NCBI GenBank assembly: GCA_016699835.1
Contig: CP064987.1
Coordinates: 248,001 to 312,000 of the forward strand
Length of the DNA stretch: 64,000 nt
Direction of reading: 5' to 3'
DNA from: Phycisphaerales bacterium
GTDB taxonomy: Bacteria; Planctomycetota; Phycisphaerae; Phycisphaerales; UBA1924
Shown: in pieces, positions 8,131 to 17,098 of the stretch
Layout of the letters: every line of letters begins with the position of its first letter
How positions within the stretch are numbered: the first letter of the stretch is position 1
Made by a program: the position numbers and the translations under genes
Notes under the pieces: generated by a model
What the model was told of the DNA's origin: nothing
The model's database searches: none
Seen by the model: the letters and a program-made list of their open reading frames with translations, nothing else

Positions 8131-9642
8131 TTATCGCGTCCGGAACGCCTCGATGGCTCGCGTGCGGGTGGTCGAGAGATCGACAATGGGGCGCGTGGGG
8201 TACTCTCGGGAATCGAAGAGTCCCCCACTGCTCGCGGATTTTGTCTTCCCACTCCATGGTTCGTGGATCGCGTCGCTAGTCACGCCACGGAGTTCGGGGA
8301 TCCATCGCCTGATGTAGTCGCCCTCTGTATCGAATCTTCGGGACTGCGAGACGGGGTTGAAGATCCGGAAGTAGGGTGCGGCGTCGGTGCCTGTGCTGGC
8401 GGACCACTGCCAGCCGCCGTTGTTGCTGGCGAGGAAGCCATCGACGAGGTGGTTCATGAAGTGCTTCTCGCCGAGGCGCCAGTCGAGGAAGAGGTTTTTG
8501 GCGAGGAACATGGCGGTGACCATGCGGACGCGGTTGTGCATCCAGTTGGTGGCGCGGAGTTGTCGCATGCCGGCGTCGACGATGGGGACTCCGGTTCGGC
8601 CTTGTTTCCAGGCCTCGAGGAAGGCGGGGTTGTCGTCCCACTCGATGGCCTCGGTGGTGAGGTCGAAGGCGCGGTGCATGCAGACGCGGGGGAAGAGGCT
8701 CATGACATGGATGTAGAACTCGCGCCAGATGACCTCGGAGATCCAGGTCGAGGGGCCTGACTTTGAGGCAGTGGCGGAGGCGAGTGTCGCGACAGATGTG
8801 TTGCGGTTGAGACTCGCATCGATGGCGGCACGTATGCATGCATGTGGCGAGATCGTGCCGAGGGCGAGGTGCGGGCTGAGGCGACTGGTGGCGTCGAGGG
8901 ATGGGATGTCGCGCGCGTCGGCGTAGTCGCGGACTCGATTGGCGACGAAGTGATCGAGCTGTGATCTCGCGGCTCGCTCACCGGCGGGGAAGGGGTGATA
9001 CGCCGCATCGGTCGAGGAGAGTTGGAGTTCGTCGGGTGGTGTTGGGGTGAACTCGAAGCCGGCGATAGAGGTCGGGATCGGGTCCGGCGGCGTCGGCGTG
9101 GATGGTTGTTTCTTTGGGGCCTGAGTGGCCTCGATGAGTTCGGGGGAATCGGCGAGGCGGGCGATGAGGGCCTTCTTGAAGGGCGTGAAGACCTTGTAGG
9201 CCTCGCCGGCGCCGGTTCGGATCGTGCCCGGCTGGGCGAGGACGGCGTGGTTGTGGGCGCGGACCTCGCGGCCTGACTTTGTGAAGAGTGTCGTGACGAT
9301 CTCATCGCGGCGTGATTCGTTGAGTTCGTACTCGGGTGTGAAGGCGAGACGATCGCACTCGTGCCTGGTGGCGATATCGAGGATCAGTCGCGGGATCTCG
9401 TCGGCGGAGGCGGCTGTACGGATGAGCAGCGGGATGTTCAGGCGTTCGAGGTCGCAAGAGAGTTCCACGAGGGTGCGGAGCATCAGGTCGATGCGGGACG
9501 GGGCGTAGTCGAAGGACTTCCACTCGGAGGGAGAGAAGACGTAGAGGGCGATGACGCCTTTGGACGAGGATCGTGTGGCCTCGGTGAGGGCGGGGTTGTC
9601 GTGGAGGCGGAGATCGGCGCGGAACCAGACGAGTGTTCGCAT
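8131..9642 (-). CDS. phrB: Deoxyribodipyrimidine photolyase
   Basis: 503 residues, starting MRTLVWFRADLRLHDNPAL. It repairs cyclobutane pyrimidine dimers using blue light and FAD. The N-terminal antenna domain and the C-terminal FAD domain are both complete. The latter has VIWREFYIHVM, GVPIVDAGMRQL and NNGGWQWSASTGTDAAPYF. All three tryptophans of the electron-transfer chain are present in class I context (TNWMHNR, FLDWRLGE, GGWQW), which favours a photolyase over a cryptochrome with another role. It diverges from the helicase at 9732, with about 90 bp between starts. Confidence 0.94.
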   Translation of the reverse strand: MRTLVWFRADLRLHDNPALTEATRSSSKGVIALYVFSPSEWKSFDYAPSRIDLMLRTLVELSCDLERLNIPLLIRTAASADEIPRLILDIATRHECDRLAFTPEYELNESRRDEIVTTLFTKSGREVRAHNHAVLAQPGTIRTGAGEAYKVFTPFKKALIARLADSPELIEATQAPKKQPSTPTPPDPIPTSIAGFEFTPTPPDELQLSSTDAAYHPFPAGERAARSQLDHFVANRVRDYADARDIPSLDATSRLSPHLALGTISPHACIRAAIDASLNRNTSVATLASATASKSGPSTWISEVIWREFYIHVMSLFPRVCMHRAFDLTTEAIEWDDNPAFLEAWKQGRTGVPIVDAGMRQLRATNWMHNRVRMVTAMFLAKNLFLDWRLGEKHFMNHLVDGFLASNNGGWQWSASTGTDAAPYFRIFNPVSQSRRFDTEGDYIRRWIPELRGVTSDAIHEPWSGKTKSASSGGLFDSREYPTRPIVDLSTTRTRAIEAFRTR

Positions 9643-9731
9643 GGGGCATCGTTCGCCCGTCGGGGCACTCGGGATTCAACGTGTGTGGAGTGGACTGCTA
9701 CGGTTTTGTCGTGACGACGGGACTCACGAGG

Positions 9732-12446
9732 ATGGAGCGGTGGTTCGCGGAGCAGGGCTGGGAGCCATGGGCGTTCCAGCGGGCGGCGTGGGCGGCGCAC
9801 GCGCGGGGCGAGAGCGGGATTGTGCAGGTGGGGACGGGGGCCGGGAAGACGTATGCGGCGTACATCGGGGCACTCGCGGAGTTGATCGATGAGATCGAGG
9901 GAGTTTCTTCGGGGGTGAGAGAGAGGAATACGAAGCGAGTAGGAGCGAATCTGGAAGATGGGGTTGGCACAGTCGGGACGCCTGTGCTACGAGGGCGTGG
10001 AGCTCGGACAACGAAGAGGCCGAAGGAATCTGGGATCGGGTTGCGGATTTTGTACTTGACCCCGCTGCGGGCGGTGGCGCGGGATATCGAGCAGGCGATG
10101 CGGCGGCCTGTGGATGATCTGGAGTTTGGGATTCGGGTCGAGTCACGCACGGGGGACACGTCGGCGTCGGTGCGAGCGCGGCAGCGGGAGGTGCTGCCCG
10201 AGGTGCTGGTGACAACGCCGGAGTCGTTGACGCTCATGCTGACGCGGGCGAACGCGCGCGAGCAGTTGCGAGACGTGCGATGCGTGATCGTGGACGAGTG
10301 GCACGAGTTGATCTCCACGAAGCGCGGGACGCAGACGGAGTTGGCGCTCGCGAGGCTGCGGCGTTTCTCTTGTGAGTCCGGCGACGGACGCGGGTTGCGT
10401 GTGTGGGGACTTTCGGCGACGCTCCCGAATCTGGAGGAAGCGGCTCGGGCGCTGGTCGGTGTGGGGGCGACGCCGACGATCGTGCGGGGCGACATGCCGC
10501 GGGAGGTGGTGATCGACTCGATCTTGCCCGGCGAGGGTCGGCGGTTGGCGTGGGCGGGGCATCTGGGGCTGACAATGCTGCCCGATGTTGCGGCGGCGCT
10601 CGACCCGGCGGTCTCCACGCTGGTTTTCACGAACACGCGATCGCAGGCGGAGCGGTGGTATCACGGGTTGTGCCTGCTGAGGCCCGAGTGGCAGGACGTG
10701 ATGGCGCTGCACCACGGGTCAATCGATCGAGGAGAGCGCGAGCGCGTCGAGGCGGGGCTGAAGGACGGGAGCGTGCGGATCGTGGTGGCGACGAGTTCGC
10801 TGGATCTGGGGGTGGACTTCACGCCGGTGGAGCGGGTGCTGCAGATTGGGTCGCCCAAGGGGATTGCTCGAATCGTGCAACGTGCGGGGCGCTCGAGCCA
10901 TCGGCCGCGGACGCCGTGCCGGATCACGTGCGTGCCGACGCACGCGCTGGAGTTGGTGGAGATCGCGGCGGTTCGGCTGGCGCTGTCGAAGGGCGATGTG
11001 GAGCCGCGCCAGCCTTTGGATAAGCCATTGGACGTGCTCGTGCAGCACCTGGTGACGTGCGCGATGGGCGGGGGGTTTGTCGAAGAGGAGATGTTCGAGG
11101 AGGTGCGGTCGGCGTGGAGTTATCGAGAGTTGACACGCGATGAGTTCGACTGGGCGATGGCGATCGTGCGGCATGGCGGGCCGGCGCTCACGGCGTATCC
11201 GGACTTTCAGCGCGTCGTGGAGATCAACGGACGTCTTGGCGTACAGAACTCGCGGATCGAGCGATTGCACCGCATGAATGTCGGCACGATCACGAGCGAT
11301 GGGACGCTGGAGATTCGGTTCCTGGGCGGGCGGAGCCTGGGGAGGATCGAGGAGTCGTTCGTGGGTGGGCTGAAGGAGGGGGAGAAGTTCGTCTTTGCGG
11401 GGCGGGTGCTGGCGTTTGTGGGCGTGCGTGATCTGGTGGCGTTTGTCAGGCCGGCGTCGGGGAGGACGACGTACACGCCGATCTGGTCGGGGACGAAGTT
11501 ACCGATCAGTGAGTCGCTCTCGAGCGCGATCCGGGAGATGATCGAGACCGCGAGAGAGACCTGCGAGGACAGCGTGGAGATGCGAGCGGCAGGGAAGGTC
11601 TTTGAGGTGCAGCGTCGGGAGTCGGTGGTGCCGTCACGTGATGAGGTGCTGATCGAGACGTGCGAGACTTCGGAGGGGCGGCACCTCTTTGTGTTTCCGT
11701 TCGAGGGGAGACTCGTGCACGCGGGGCTCGCGTCGCTGCTGACGCTTCGGCTTTCGCGGCGAACGCGAGCGAGCCTTGCCGCGGCGGTGAATGACTATGG
11801 ATTCGAGATTCTGTCCGACGGAGACGAGGATCTCGGTGCGATGATTGATTCGTCGCTGTTCGATGCGTCCACGCTCGAGACGGACATCATCGAGGCGATC
11901 AACACGAGCCAGTTGGCGCGGCTGGCGTTCCGCGACGTGGCGCGGATCGCGGGGCTGGTGGTGCAGACGGTGCCGGGGATGCGGAAGTCGGCGAGCCAGA
12001 TCCAGGCGAGCGCGGGGTTGATGTTTGACGTGCTGAGCGAGTTTGACCCTGAGAATCTGCTGCTCGCGCAAGCACGGCGTGAGGTGACACAGCGGCATTA
12101 TGAGCAGAGTCGTCTGGGGCGGGCGCTCATGAGGCTCGAGTCGTCGAGGCTCCGTATCGTTGCGACGAGGCGGCCGACGCCGCTGAGTTTCCCGCTCCTG
12201 ATCGAGCGGCAGTCGACACGATTGACGAGCGCGTCGATCGTGGAGCGGGTGGAACGGATGCGGGCGGCCTGGGAGAACGCGGAGTCATGGACGAGGGAAT
12301 CGAGCGAGACGAAGTCGGGATCGAGGTCGTCCACGGGTTGGGCGTCGTGGGATCTCGGGCCGCCGCCGGCGCCCAAGGAGAGCACGCCGAGGCGTCGCGG
12401 GCGTCGGGCGTTCGGGTCCGGCTCGGGGCGTCGCCGGGGTGTGTGA
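9732..12446 (+). CDS. Ligase-associated DNA damage response DEXH-box helicase (Lhr family)
   Basis: 904 residues from the ATG at 9732 (MERWFAEQGWEPWAFQRAAW, the usual family start); the frame is open further upstream. Walker A is GTGAGKT, motif II DEWHEL, motif III LSATLPN, and the second RecA domain has VFTNTRSQAERW, VATSSLDLGVDF and QRAGRSSHRP. The long C-terminal part (winged helix, Lhr-core and DEAD-assoc regions) is complete. The family is found with an ATP-dependent ligase and a phosphoesterase. Here the phosphoesterase follows with a TGATG overlap, but no ligase is seen. Residues about 57-100 are a non-family insert built partly from a dispersed repeat. Confidence 0.9.
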   Translation: MERWFAEQGWEPWAFQRAAWAAHARGESGIVQVGTGAGKTYAAYIGALAELIDEIEGVSSGVRERNTKRVGANLEDGVGTVGTPVLRGRGARTTKRPKESGIGLRILYLTPLRAVARDIEQAMRRPVDDLEFGIRVESRTGDTSASVRARQREVLPEVLVTTPESLTLMLTRANAREQLRDVRCVIVDEWHELISTKRGTQTELALARLRRFSCESGDGRGLRVWGLSATLPNLEEAARALVGVGATPTIVRGDMPREVVIDSILPGEGRRLAWAGHLGLTMLPDVAAALDPAVSTLVFTNTRSQAERWYHGLCLLRPEWQDVMALHHGSIDRGERERVEAGLKDGSVRIVVATSSLDLGVDFTPVERVLQIGSPKGIARIVQRAGRSSHRPRTPCRITCVPTHALELVEIAAVRLALSKGDVEPRQPLDKPLDVLVQHLVTCAMGGGFVEEEMFEEVRSAWSYRELTRDEFDWAMAIVRHGGPALTAYPDFQRVVEINGRLGVQNSRIERLHRMNVGTITSDGTLEIRFLGGRSLGRIEESFVGGLKEGEKFVFAGRVLAFVGVRDLVAFVRPASGRTTYTPIWSGTKLPISESLSSAIREMIETARETCEDSVEMRAAGKVFEVQRRESVVPSRDEVLIETCETSEGRHLFVFPFEGRLVHAGLASLLTLRLSRRTRASLAAAVNDYGFEILSDGDEDLGAMIDSSLFDASTLETDIIEAINTSQLARLAFRDVARIAGLVVQTVPGMRKSASQIQASAGLMFDVLSEFDPENLLLAQARREVTQRHYEQSRLGRALMRLESSRLRIVATRRPTPLSFPLLIERQSTRLTSASIVERVERMRAAWENAESWTRESSETKSGSRSSTGWASWDLGPPPAPKESTPRRRGRRAFGSGSGRRRGV
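9966..9993. repeat. Dispersed palindrome, family B copy (inside CDS)
   Basis: GGCACAGTCGGGACGCCTGTG followed by CTACGAG, in frame within the helicase gene. It is related to the copies at 4731 and 17046. Confidence 0.75.
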
Positions 12447-13051
12447 TGGAGTTGCTGGCGGGGCGTGCGGCGTATTGGGAGGCACGGCGGACGCTGATCG
12501 TCGCCGATGTCCATCTCGGCAAGTGCGCGACGTTCCGGTCGATGGGCGTGGCAGTGCCCGAGTTGTTAGGGGAGGATCTCACGCGATTGTCGACGTTGGT
12601 CGCACGGCACCGCGCGGAGCGATTGCTCGTGCTTGGTGATCTTCTCCACGCGTCACTGGGATTAACGGAACATGTGATCGAGCGAGTGCGGCTTTGGCGA
12701 GACGCACTCGGGGCTGAGGTTGAGGTCGTGCCGGGGAACCACGACCGGGCGCTCGAGCGTGTGGCTGGAGTCTGGGGGATGCGTGTGTTGGACGATGTGC
12801 ATGTCGAGGAGCCATTTGTGTTTCGGCATGATCCGGCGCCGGATGATCGCGGGTATGTGCTTTGCGGGCATGTTCATCCGGCGGTGTCGCTCTCGAGCGG
12901 GAGCGACCGGATGAAACTGGCGTGCTACTGGCTCGGCGAGCGTGTGGGCGTGCTTCCGGCGTTCAGCCGGTTCACGAGCGGGGCGAGTGTGCGGCGGGGC
13001 GTGGGCGATCGGGTGTTTGCGATTGTGGAGGACCGGGTAATCGAGGTGTGA
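12446..13051 (+). CDS. pdeM: Ligase-associated DNA damage response metallophosphatase
   Basis: 201 residues starting MELLAGRAAYWEARRTLIVADVHLGK. The start ATG overlaps the helicase stop in a TGATG, which argues for translational coupling. The calcineurin-like phosphoesterase motifs are all present: DVHLGK, LGDLLH, GNHDR, LCGHVHP. The family (YaeI/PdeM-like) accompanies the Lhr-type helicase in a proposed DNA repair module. The substrate is not established. An in-frame extension to 12287 overlaps the helicase and is not conserved. Confidence 0.88.
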   Translation: MELLAGRAAYWEARRTLIVADVHLGKCATFRSMGVAVPELLGEDLTRLSTLVARHRAERLLVLGDLLHASLGLTEHVIERVRLWRDALGAEVEVVPGNHDRALERVAGVWGMRVLDDVHVEEPFVFRHDPAPDDRGYVLCGHVHPAVSLSSGSDRMKLACYWLGERVGVLPAFSRFTSGASVRRGVGDRVFAIVEDRVIEV

Positions 13052-13116
13052 GGTCAGGACCGAAGGGCCTTGGTGCTATGCGATGATTGAATATGGAGAT
13101 CGTCTGGAAAACGAAG

Positions 13117-13145
13117 CCCCACGCGGAGCGTGGGGGTACCCGGGG
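13117..13145. repeat. REP-like palindrome, family A copy 2
   Basis: Perfect stem CCCCACGC-GGA-GCGTGGGG (13117-13135) followed by GGTACCCGGGG. It lies between two convergent genes and could also act as a terminator, but no T tract follows. Confidence 0.75.
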
Positions 13146-13154
13146 CGATTCTGC

Positions 13155-14924
13155 TCAGACCGCGGCGTCTGGAGCGATTGAACGCTCGCGGAGTTTGGCG
13201 AGGACCTCGTTCTCCATGGCCTGGGCGGTGGCGAGTTCTTCAACGATGACGTGGTCGGCGCCGAGATGGCGGGCGTGCATGGCCTGGCTGAGGAAGCCGG
13301 TGCGGACGGCGATGAAGATGTGTGGCGCAATCGAACGAACAACCTGGCAGGCGCGCATGGCGACTTCCTGATCGGGGATCGTGATGATGATGGCGTCGGC
13401 GTGGTGAACGCCAGCGGACTCGAGGACCTCGGGGTTGGTGACGTCGCCATAGATGGTGCGGCGGCCGATGTGGGTTTGTCTCTGGACGGTCTTGGGGTTG
13501 AGTTCGATGACGGTGAGGGGAATCTTGAGTCGTTCGAGTCGTTCGGCGAGGGCGCGGCCGACGGGGCCGAAGCCGGCGACGATAATGTGGCGCGGCTTGG
13601 GCTGGGAGTCGTCGTGGTCGCTAGGGGTTTGATGCGGCTCGGGGGTGTGGTCGGCGAGCGTTGAACCGGTGGTCCATGGGGCGGAGCGTATGCGGGAGAG
13701 TCGGCGGCCCTGGACATGGGCCGGGGCGGCGAGGAGTGGGCTGATGATGAGCGAGAGGATGACGATGGCGATGCCGACGCCGGCCTGGGTGTTTGTGAGG
13801 ACGTTGGCGTCTTCGAAAGCGCCGAGAGCGATGAGGGAGAACTCGCCGGTGTTGGCGAGGTAGACGGCGGTCAGAAGAGCGGCGGGAGCGTGCATGCCGG
13901 CGGCCCAGGCGGAGGCGCCGATGGAGAGCGTCTTGATCGCGACGACGGCGAGGACACCGAGGACGATGATCCACCAGTGGGTGACGAAGACGGCGGGATC
14001 GATGGCGAGGCCGACGGTCGTGAAGAAGACGGCCATGAGGAGATCGCGGAGTGGGGCGATCTGGCCTGAGAGTTGGTAGCGAAAGGGTGTGGCGGCGAGG
14101 AGGAATCCAGCGAGGAAGGCGCCCATCTCGGCGCTGAGGCCGACGGCCTGGGTGGCGAGGCCCGCGCCGAGGGCGATCGCGCCGGAGACCACGAGGAGGA
14201 GTTCACCAGAGCCGAGTTTGGTGACGAGGGCGAGGAGGCGTGGGAGGATGAACCTGCCGACGAGGATGATGATGGCGCCGCCGCCGAGCGCGATGAGGCC
14301 GCGACGGAGGAGGTCAAAGACGGGCGAGACTTCGGCGGTGGATTGGGCGAGTGCGGCGTGGGCTTCTGCACCGGCCCATGTGGCGATGGGCGGAACGATG
14401 GCGAGGATGACGACGGAATAGAGATCCTGGACGATGTTGATGCCCAAGCCGACGCGGGCGTGCATCGTGCGGATTTCCTTGCGTGCGGTGACGATGCGGA
14501 CGAAGACGGCGGTGGACGAGAGGGCGAGGGCCATCGCGAGGGCGAGGGCGTTGGGGGCCTTGATGCCGATGGCGAGAAGGATGGCCCAGAAGACGAGGGT
14601 GGAGAGGGCGCAGGAGGCGACGCCGGCGAGGACGATGTTGGTGAAACCCCGCTTGAGCGAGGTAAGGTCCATGTGGAGGCCGATGCCGAACATCAGGAGG
14701 GTGACGGCGAGATCGGAGATCTGGTCGACGGAGTCGGCATTCTTGACGAGGCCGGTGAGATTGGGGCTGGCGATGACGCCGGCGATAAGGAAGCCGGGGA
14801 TGGTCTCGAGGCGGAGGGCGCGGAAGATGGTGGCGACGGCGGCGGCGAGACCAAGGATCACGGCGAGATCACGCGCGATGTCGGAGGCGTTGGCGAGAGT
14901 CGGGATGAGGTACAGCGTGGACAT
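13155..14924 (-). CDS. CPA2-type monovalent cation:proton antiporter with RCK domain
   Basis: 589 residues. About a dozen TM segments fill residues 15-390 (for example VILGLAAAVATIFRALRLETIPGFLIAGVIASP, GLSAEMGAFLAGFLLAATPF). A short polar linker leads to a TrkA-N/RCK domain from about residue 455: HIIVAGFGPVGRALAERL (Rossmann loop), YGDVTNPEVL, DAIIITIPDQEVAMRACQ, GADHVIVEE. This matches YbaL/KefB-like transporters that exchange K+ or Na+ for H+ under nucleotide control. Substrate specificity cannot be read from the sequence. Confidence 0.9.
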   Translation of the reverse strand: MSTLYLIPTLANASDIARDLAVILGLAAAVATIFRALRLETIPGFLIAGVIASPNLTGLVKNADSVDQISDLAVTLLMFGIGLHMDLTSLKRGFTNIVLAGVASCALSTLVFWAILLAIGIKAPNALALAMALALSSTAVFVRIVTARKEIRTMHARVGLGINIVQDLYSVVILAIVPPIATWAGAEAHAALAQSTAEVSPVFDLLRRGLIALGGGAIIILVGRFILPRLLALVTKLGSGELLLVVSGAIALGAGLATQAVGLSAEMGAFLAGFLLAATPFRYQLSGQIAPLRDLLMAVFFTTVGLAIDPAVFVTHWWIIVLGVLAVVAIKTLSIGASAWAAGMHAPAALLTAVYLANTGEFSLIALGAFEDANVLTNTQAGVGIAIVILSLIISPLLAAPAHVQGRRLSRIRSAPWTTGSTLADHTPEPHQTPSDHDDSQPKPRHIIVAGFGPVGRALAERLERLKIPLTVIELNPKTVQRQTHIGRRTIYGDVTNPEVLESAGVHHADAIIITIPDQEVAMRACQVVRSIAPHIFIAVRTGFLSQAMHARHLGADHVIVEELATAQAMENEVLAKLRERSIAPDAAV

Positions 14925-14989
14925 GCGTGTGGTGCGAGTGTATCGGCGTGAGTTGGATGCTCACGCGAATCGTCGGCACGCGACTTTGG

Positions 14990-16993
14990 TCAGATGGACG
15001 CGAGCGGTGGACGGCGTGAGCAGAGGACGGCGAGGAGCGTCAGGTCGGCGGGGGTGATGCCCTCGAGGCGGGAGGCCTGGCCGAAGGTGCGCGGGCGGAA
15101 ACGGGCGAGGGATTGGCGTGCTTCTGTGCGGAGGTTGGGGAGCGATTCGAAGTCGATGGACTCGGGGATTTTCCGGTGCTCCAACTCGGCCTGGCGACGG
15201 ATCTCGACTTCCTGGCGACGGATGTATGGCTCGTAGCGGCGATTGGCGTAGACGGTGAGCCGTGTAGAGCGCGGGGTTGTGGCGAGTGTCGCGGAGGATT
15301 CGATGATGGCGTCGAAGTCCTCGAACTCGAAGCGGTCGGTGCGGAGGAGATACTCGACCTTGCCGGCGGGCGTCGAGAGCGTGGGGATGGCGGCGTCGAG
15401 TGTGGCGATGTCGCGGGTGCGATTCTCGAACATCTCGCGGCGGAGTGTGCCGAGGTCGTGGTGGTCGAGCAGGCCGAGCGTTTGGGCGATGGGCGTCAGT
15501 CGGTCGGCGGCATTGTCGGCGCGAAGGAGGAGGCGGTGCTCGGCACGGCTGGTGAACATGCGATACGGCTCGACAGGCGTCTTGGTGACGAGGTCGTCCA
15601 TGAGGACGCCGATGTACGCCTGGTCGCGAGAGAGCGTGAACTCGGGTTCGTTGCGGATGAGGCGTGCGGCGTTGATGCCGGCGATGAGTCCCTGGGCGGC
15701 GGCCTCTTCGTAGCCGCTGGTGCCGTTGATCTGGCCGGCGAGGAAGAGGCCGTGGACGTGGCGGGTCATCCCTGTGGGGAGGATCTGGTGGGGGCGGACC
15801 ATGTCGTATTCGACGGCGTAACCATGGCGGAGGATCTCGGCGTTCTCGCAGCCTGGCATGGAGCGGACGATGGCGTCCTGGACATCGCTGGGGAGGCTGG
15901 TGGAGATGCCGTTGCAGTAGATCCAGTCGTCGTCGTGGGATTCTGGTTCCAGGAAGACGCCATGAGATTCTCGCTGGGCGAAGCGGACGACTTTGTCTTC
16001 GATGCTTGGGCAGTAGCGTGGGCCTGTGGATTCGATCTGGCCTGTGAACATGGGCGCGCGGTGGAGGTTGGCGCGAATGAGGTCGTGGGCTTGTGATGTG
16101 GTCGACGTCTGGCGGCACTCGAGTTGGGGGAGGACCGGGAAGGTGTGGAGCGAGGGGAAGGAGTCGGCAATCGTGATTCGTGATTCGTGATTCGTGGTTG
16201 TTGGCTTGTGTTGATTGTGAAGAAGGCATCGGGGCATTGGGGCATCGGGGCATCGAGTTGTGGAGAGGTCGCTGAAGGGAGTTGGTGTGGTGTCACCGTG
16301 CTGAGCGGGGAGGTCAGTCCAGCGGATGGTGGAGCGTTTGAGTCGGGGTGGCGTGCCGGTTTTGAGTCTGCCGAGTTCGAAGCCGAGATTGGTGAGGGAG
16401 GCGGAGATGGCGTTGGCGGCGGGCTCACCGTGGCGGCCTCCTTGGGTTCTGTATTCACCAGTGTGCATCAGACCGCGCATGAAGGTGCCGGTGGTCAGGA
16501 CGACGGCATTGGAATGGAGTATGCGATCGCCGGTGGGCGTGTGGATGCGGACGCCCTGGATGCGATCGCGATCGACGAGGAGTGATTCGACACTTCCCTG
16601 GATGATGTCGATCTCGGGGCGCGTGGCGAGCATCGCCTGGACGGCGCGGGCGTAGGCGTGCTTGTCGCACTGGGCACGTGGGCCATGGACGGCGGGGCCT
16701 TTGCTGGTGTTGAGGACGCGGAACTGGATGCCTGTGGCGTCGGTTGCGAGGCCCATGAGGCCGGCGAGGGCGTCAATCTCGCGGACGAGTTGGCCTTTGG
16801 CAAGCCCGCCGATCGCGGGGTTGCAAGACATGACGCCGATCTTGGTGGGGTCGAGGGTGACGAGGGCAATGCTCCCCGCGCGGAGCGTTGGGGTACCCAG
16901 GAGATTCGCGGCGGCCCAGGCGGCCTCGACGCCGGCGTGGCCGCCGCCGATGACGATGACCTGGTAAGTGGATGTGGTGCTCGAGCCGCTCAC
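14990..16993 (-). CDS. mnmG: tRNA uridine-5-carboxymethylaminomethyl(34) synthesis enzyme MnmG
   Basis: With MnmE this FAD enzyme modifies the wobble uridine of several tRNAs. The GTG at 16993 gives 667 residues, longer than the usual 620-640. The open frame to 17068 starts inside a dispersed repeat, so the longer form is unlikely. Visible motifs are VIGGGHAGVEAA (FAD loop), TTGTFMRGL, GLFLAGQINGTSGYEEAA and the C-terminal SRLEGITPADL. Two in-frame inserts explain the extra length. Residues 31-41 (LGTPTLRAGSI) come from a family A palindrome. Residues about 244-276 come from simple repeats reading RCPDAPMPRC and NHESRIT. The catalytic parts are intact, so the protein is probably active. Confidence 0.92.
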   Translation of the reverse strand: MSGSSTTSTYQVIVIGGGHAGVEAAWAAANLLGTPTLRAGSIALVTLDPTKIGVMSCNPAIGGLAKGQLVREIDALAGLMGLATDATGIQFRVLNTSKGPAVHGPRAQCDKHAYARAVQAMLATRPEIDIIQGSVESLLVDRDRIQGVRIHTPTGDRILHSNAVVLTTGTFMRGLMHTGEYRTQGGRHGEPAANAISASLTNLGFELGRLKTGTPPRLKRSTIRWTDLPAQHGDTTPTPFSDLSTTRCPDAPMPRCLLHNQHKPTTTNHESRITIADSFPSLHTFPVLPQLECRQTSTTSQAHDLIRANLHRAPMFTGQIESTGPRYCPSIEDKVVRFAQRESHGVFLEPESHDDDWIYCNGISTSLPSDVQDAIVRSMPGCENAEILRHGYAVEYDMVRPHQILPTGMTRHVHGLFLAGQINGTSGYEEAAAQGLIAGINAARLIRNEPEFTLSRDQAYIGVLMDDLVTKTPVEPYRMFTSRAEHRLLLRADNAADRLTPIAQTLGLLDHHDLGTLRREMFENRTRDIATLDAAIPTLSTPAGKVEYLLRTDRFEFEDFDAIIESSATLATTPRSTRLTVYANRRYEPYIRRQEVEIRRQAELEHRKIPESIDFESLPNLRTEARQSLARFRPRTFGQASRLEGITPADLTLLAVLCSRRPPLASI
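16172..16197. repeat. Simple dispersed repeat, family E (inside mnmG)
   Basis: Three direct steps of GATTCGT(G) in a row, the reverse complement of the AATCACGAATCACGA units at 24965 and 25007. In frame it encodes NHESRIT. Confidence 0.75.
16220..16256. repeat. Simple dispersed repeat, family D (inside mnmG)
   Basis: GAAGGCATCGGGGCATTGG followed by further GGCATCGG steps. It belongs with the copies at 22040 and 23656 and encodes RCPDAPMPRC in the mnmG frame. Confidence 0.75.
16873..16901. repeat. REP-like palindrome, family A copy 3 (inside mnmG)
   Basis: TCCCCGCGCGGAGCGTTGGG followed by GTACCCAGG, an imperfect copy of the element at 13117. It adds about ten residues right after the FAD-binding loop region. 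Confidence 0.7.
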
Positions 16994-17045
16994 CGAGAAT
17001 CGTACGCGGCGGACGGTGTGCTCCTGCTTTGTAGAAGAGAGTAGA

Positions 17046-17071
17046 AACAGGCGGGACGCCTGTTCCACGAG
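17046..17071. repeat. Dispersed palindrome, family B copy
   Basis: AACAGGCGGGACGCCTGTT followed by CCACGAG, a perfect inverted repeat just upstream of mnmG. Confidence 0.75.
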
Positions 17072-17098
17072 TTTGGGGAGGGCCTAATTGAACGAGGC

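Noticed and set aside
13117..13145. Rho-independent terminator between the metallophosphatase and antiporter genes
   Set aside because: No T tract follows the palindrome on either strand, and the same element lies inside coding sequences elsewhere.
16994..17068. N-terminal extension of MnmG (MEQASRLFLLSS...)
   Set aside because: It is encoded by a family B palindrome; the FAD-binding start is further in.
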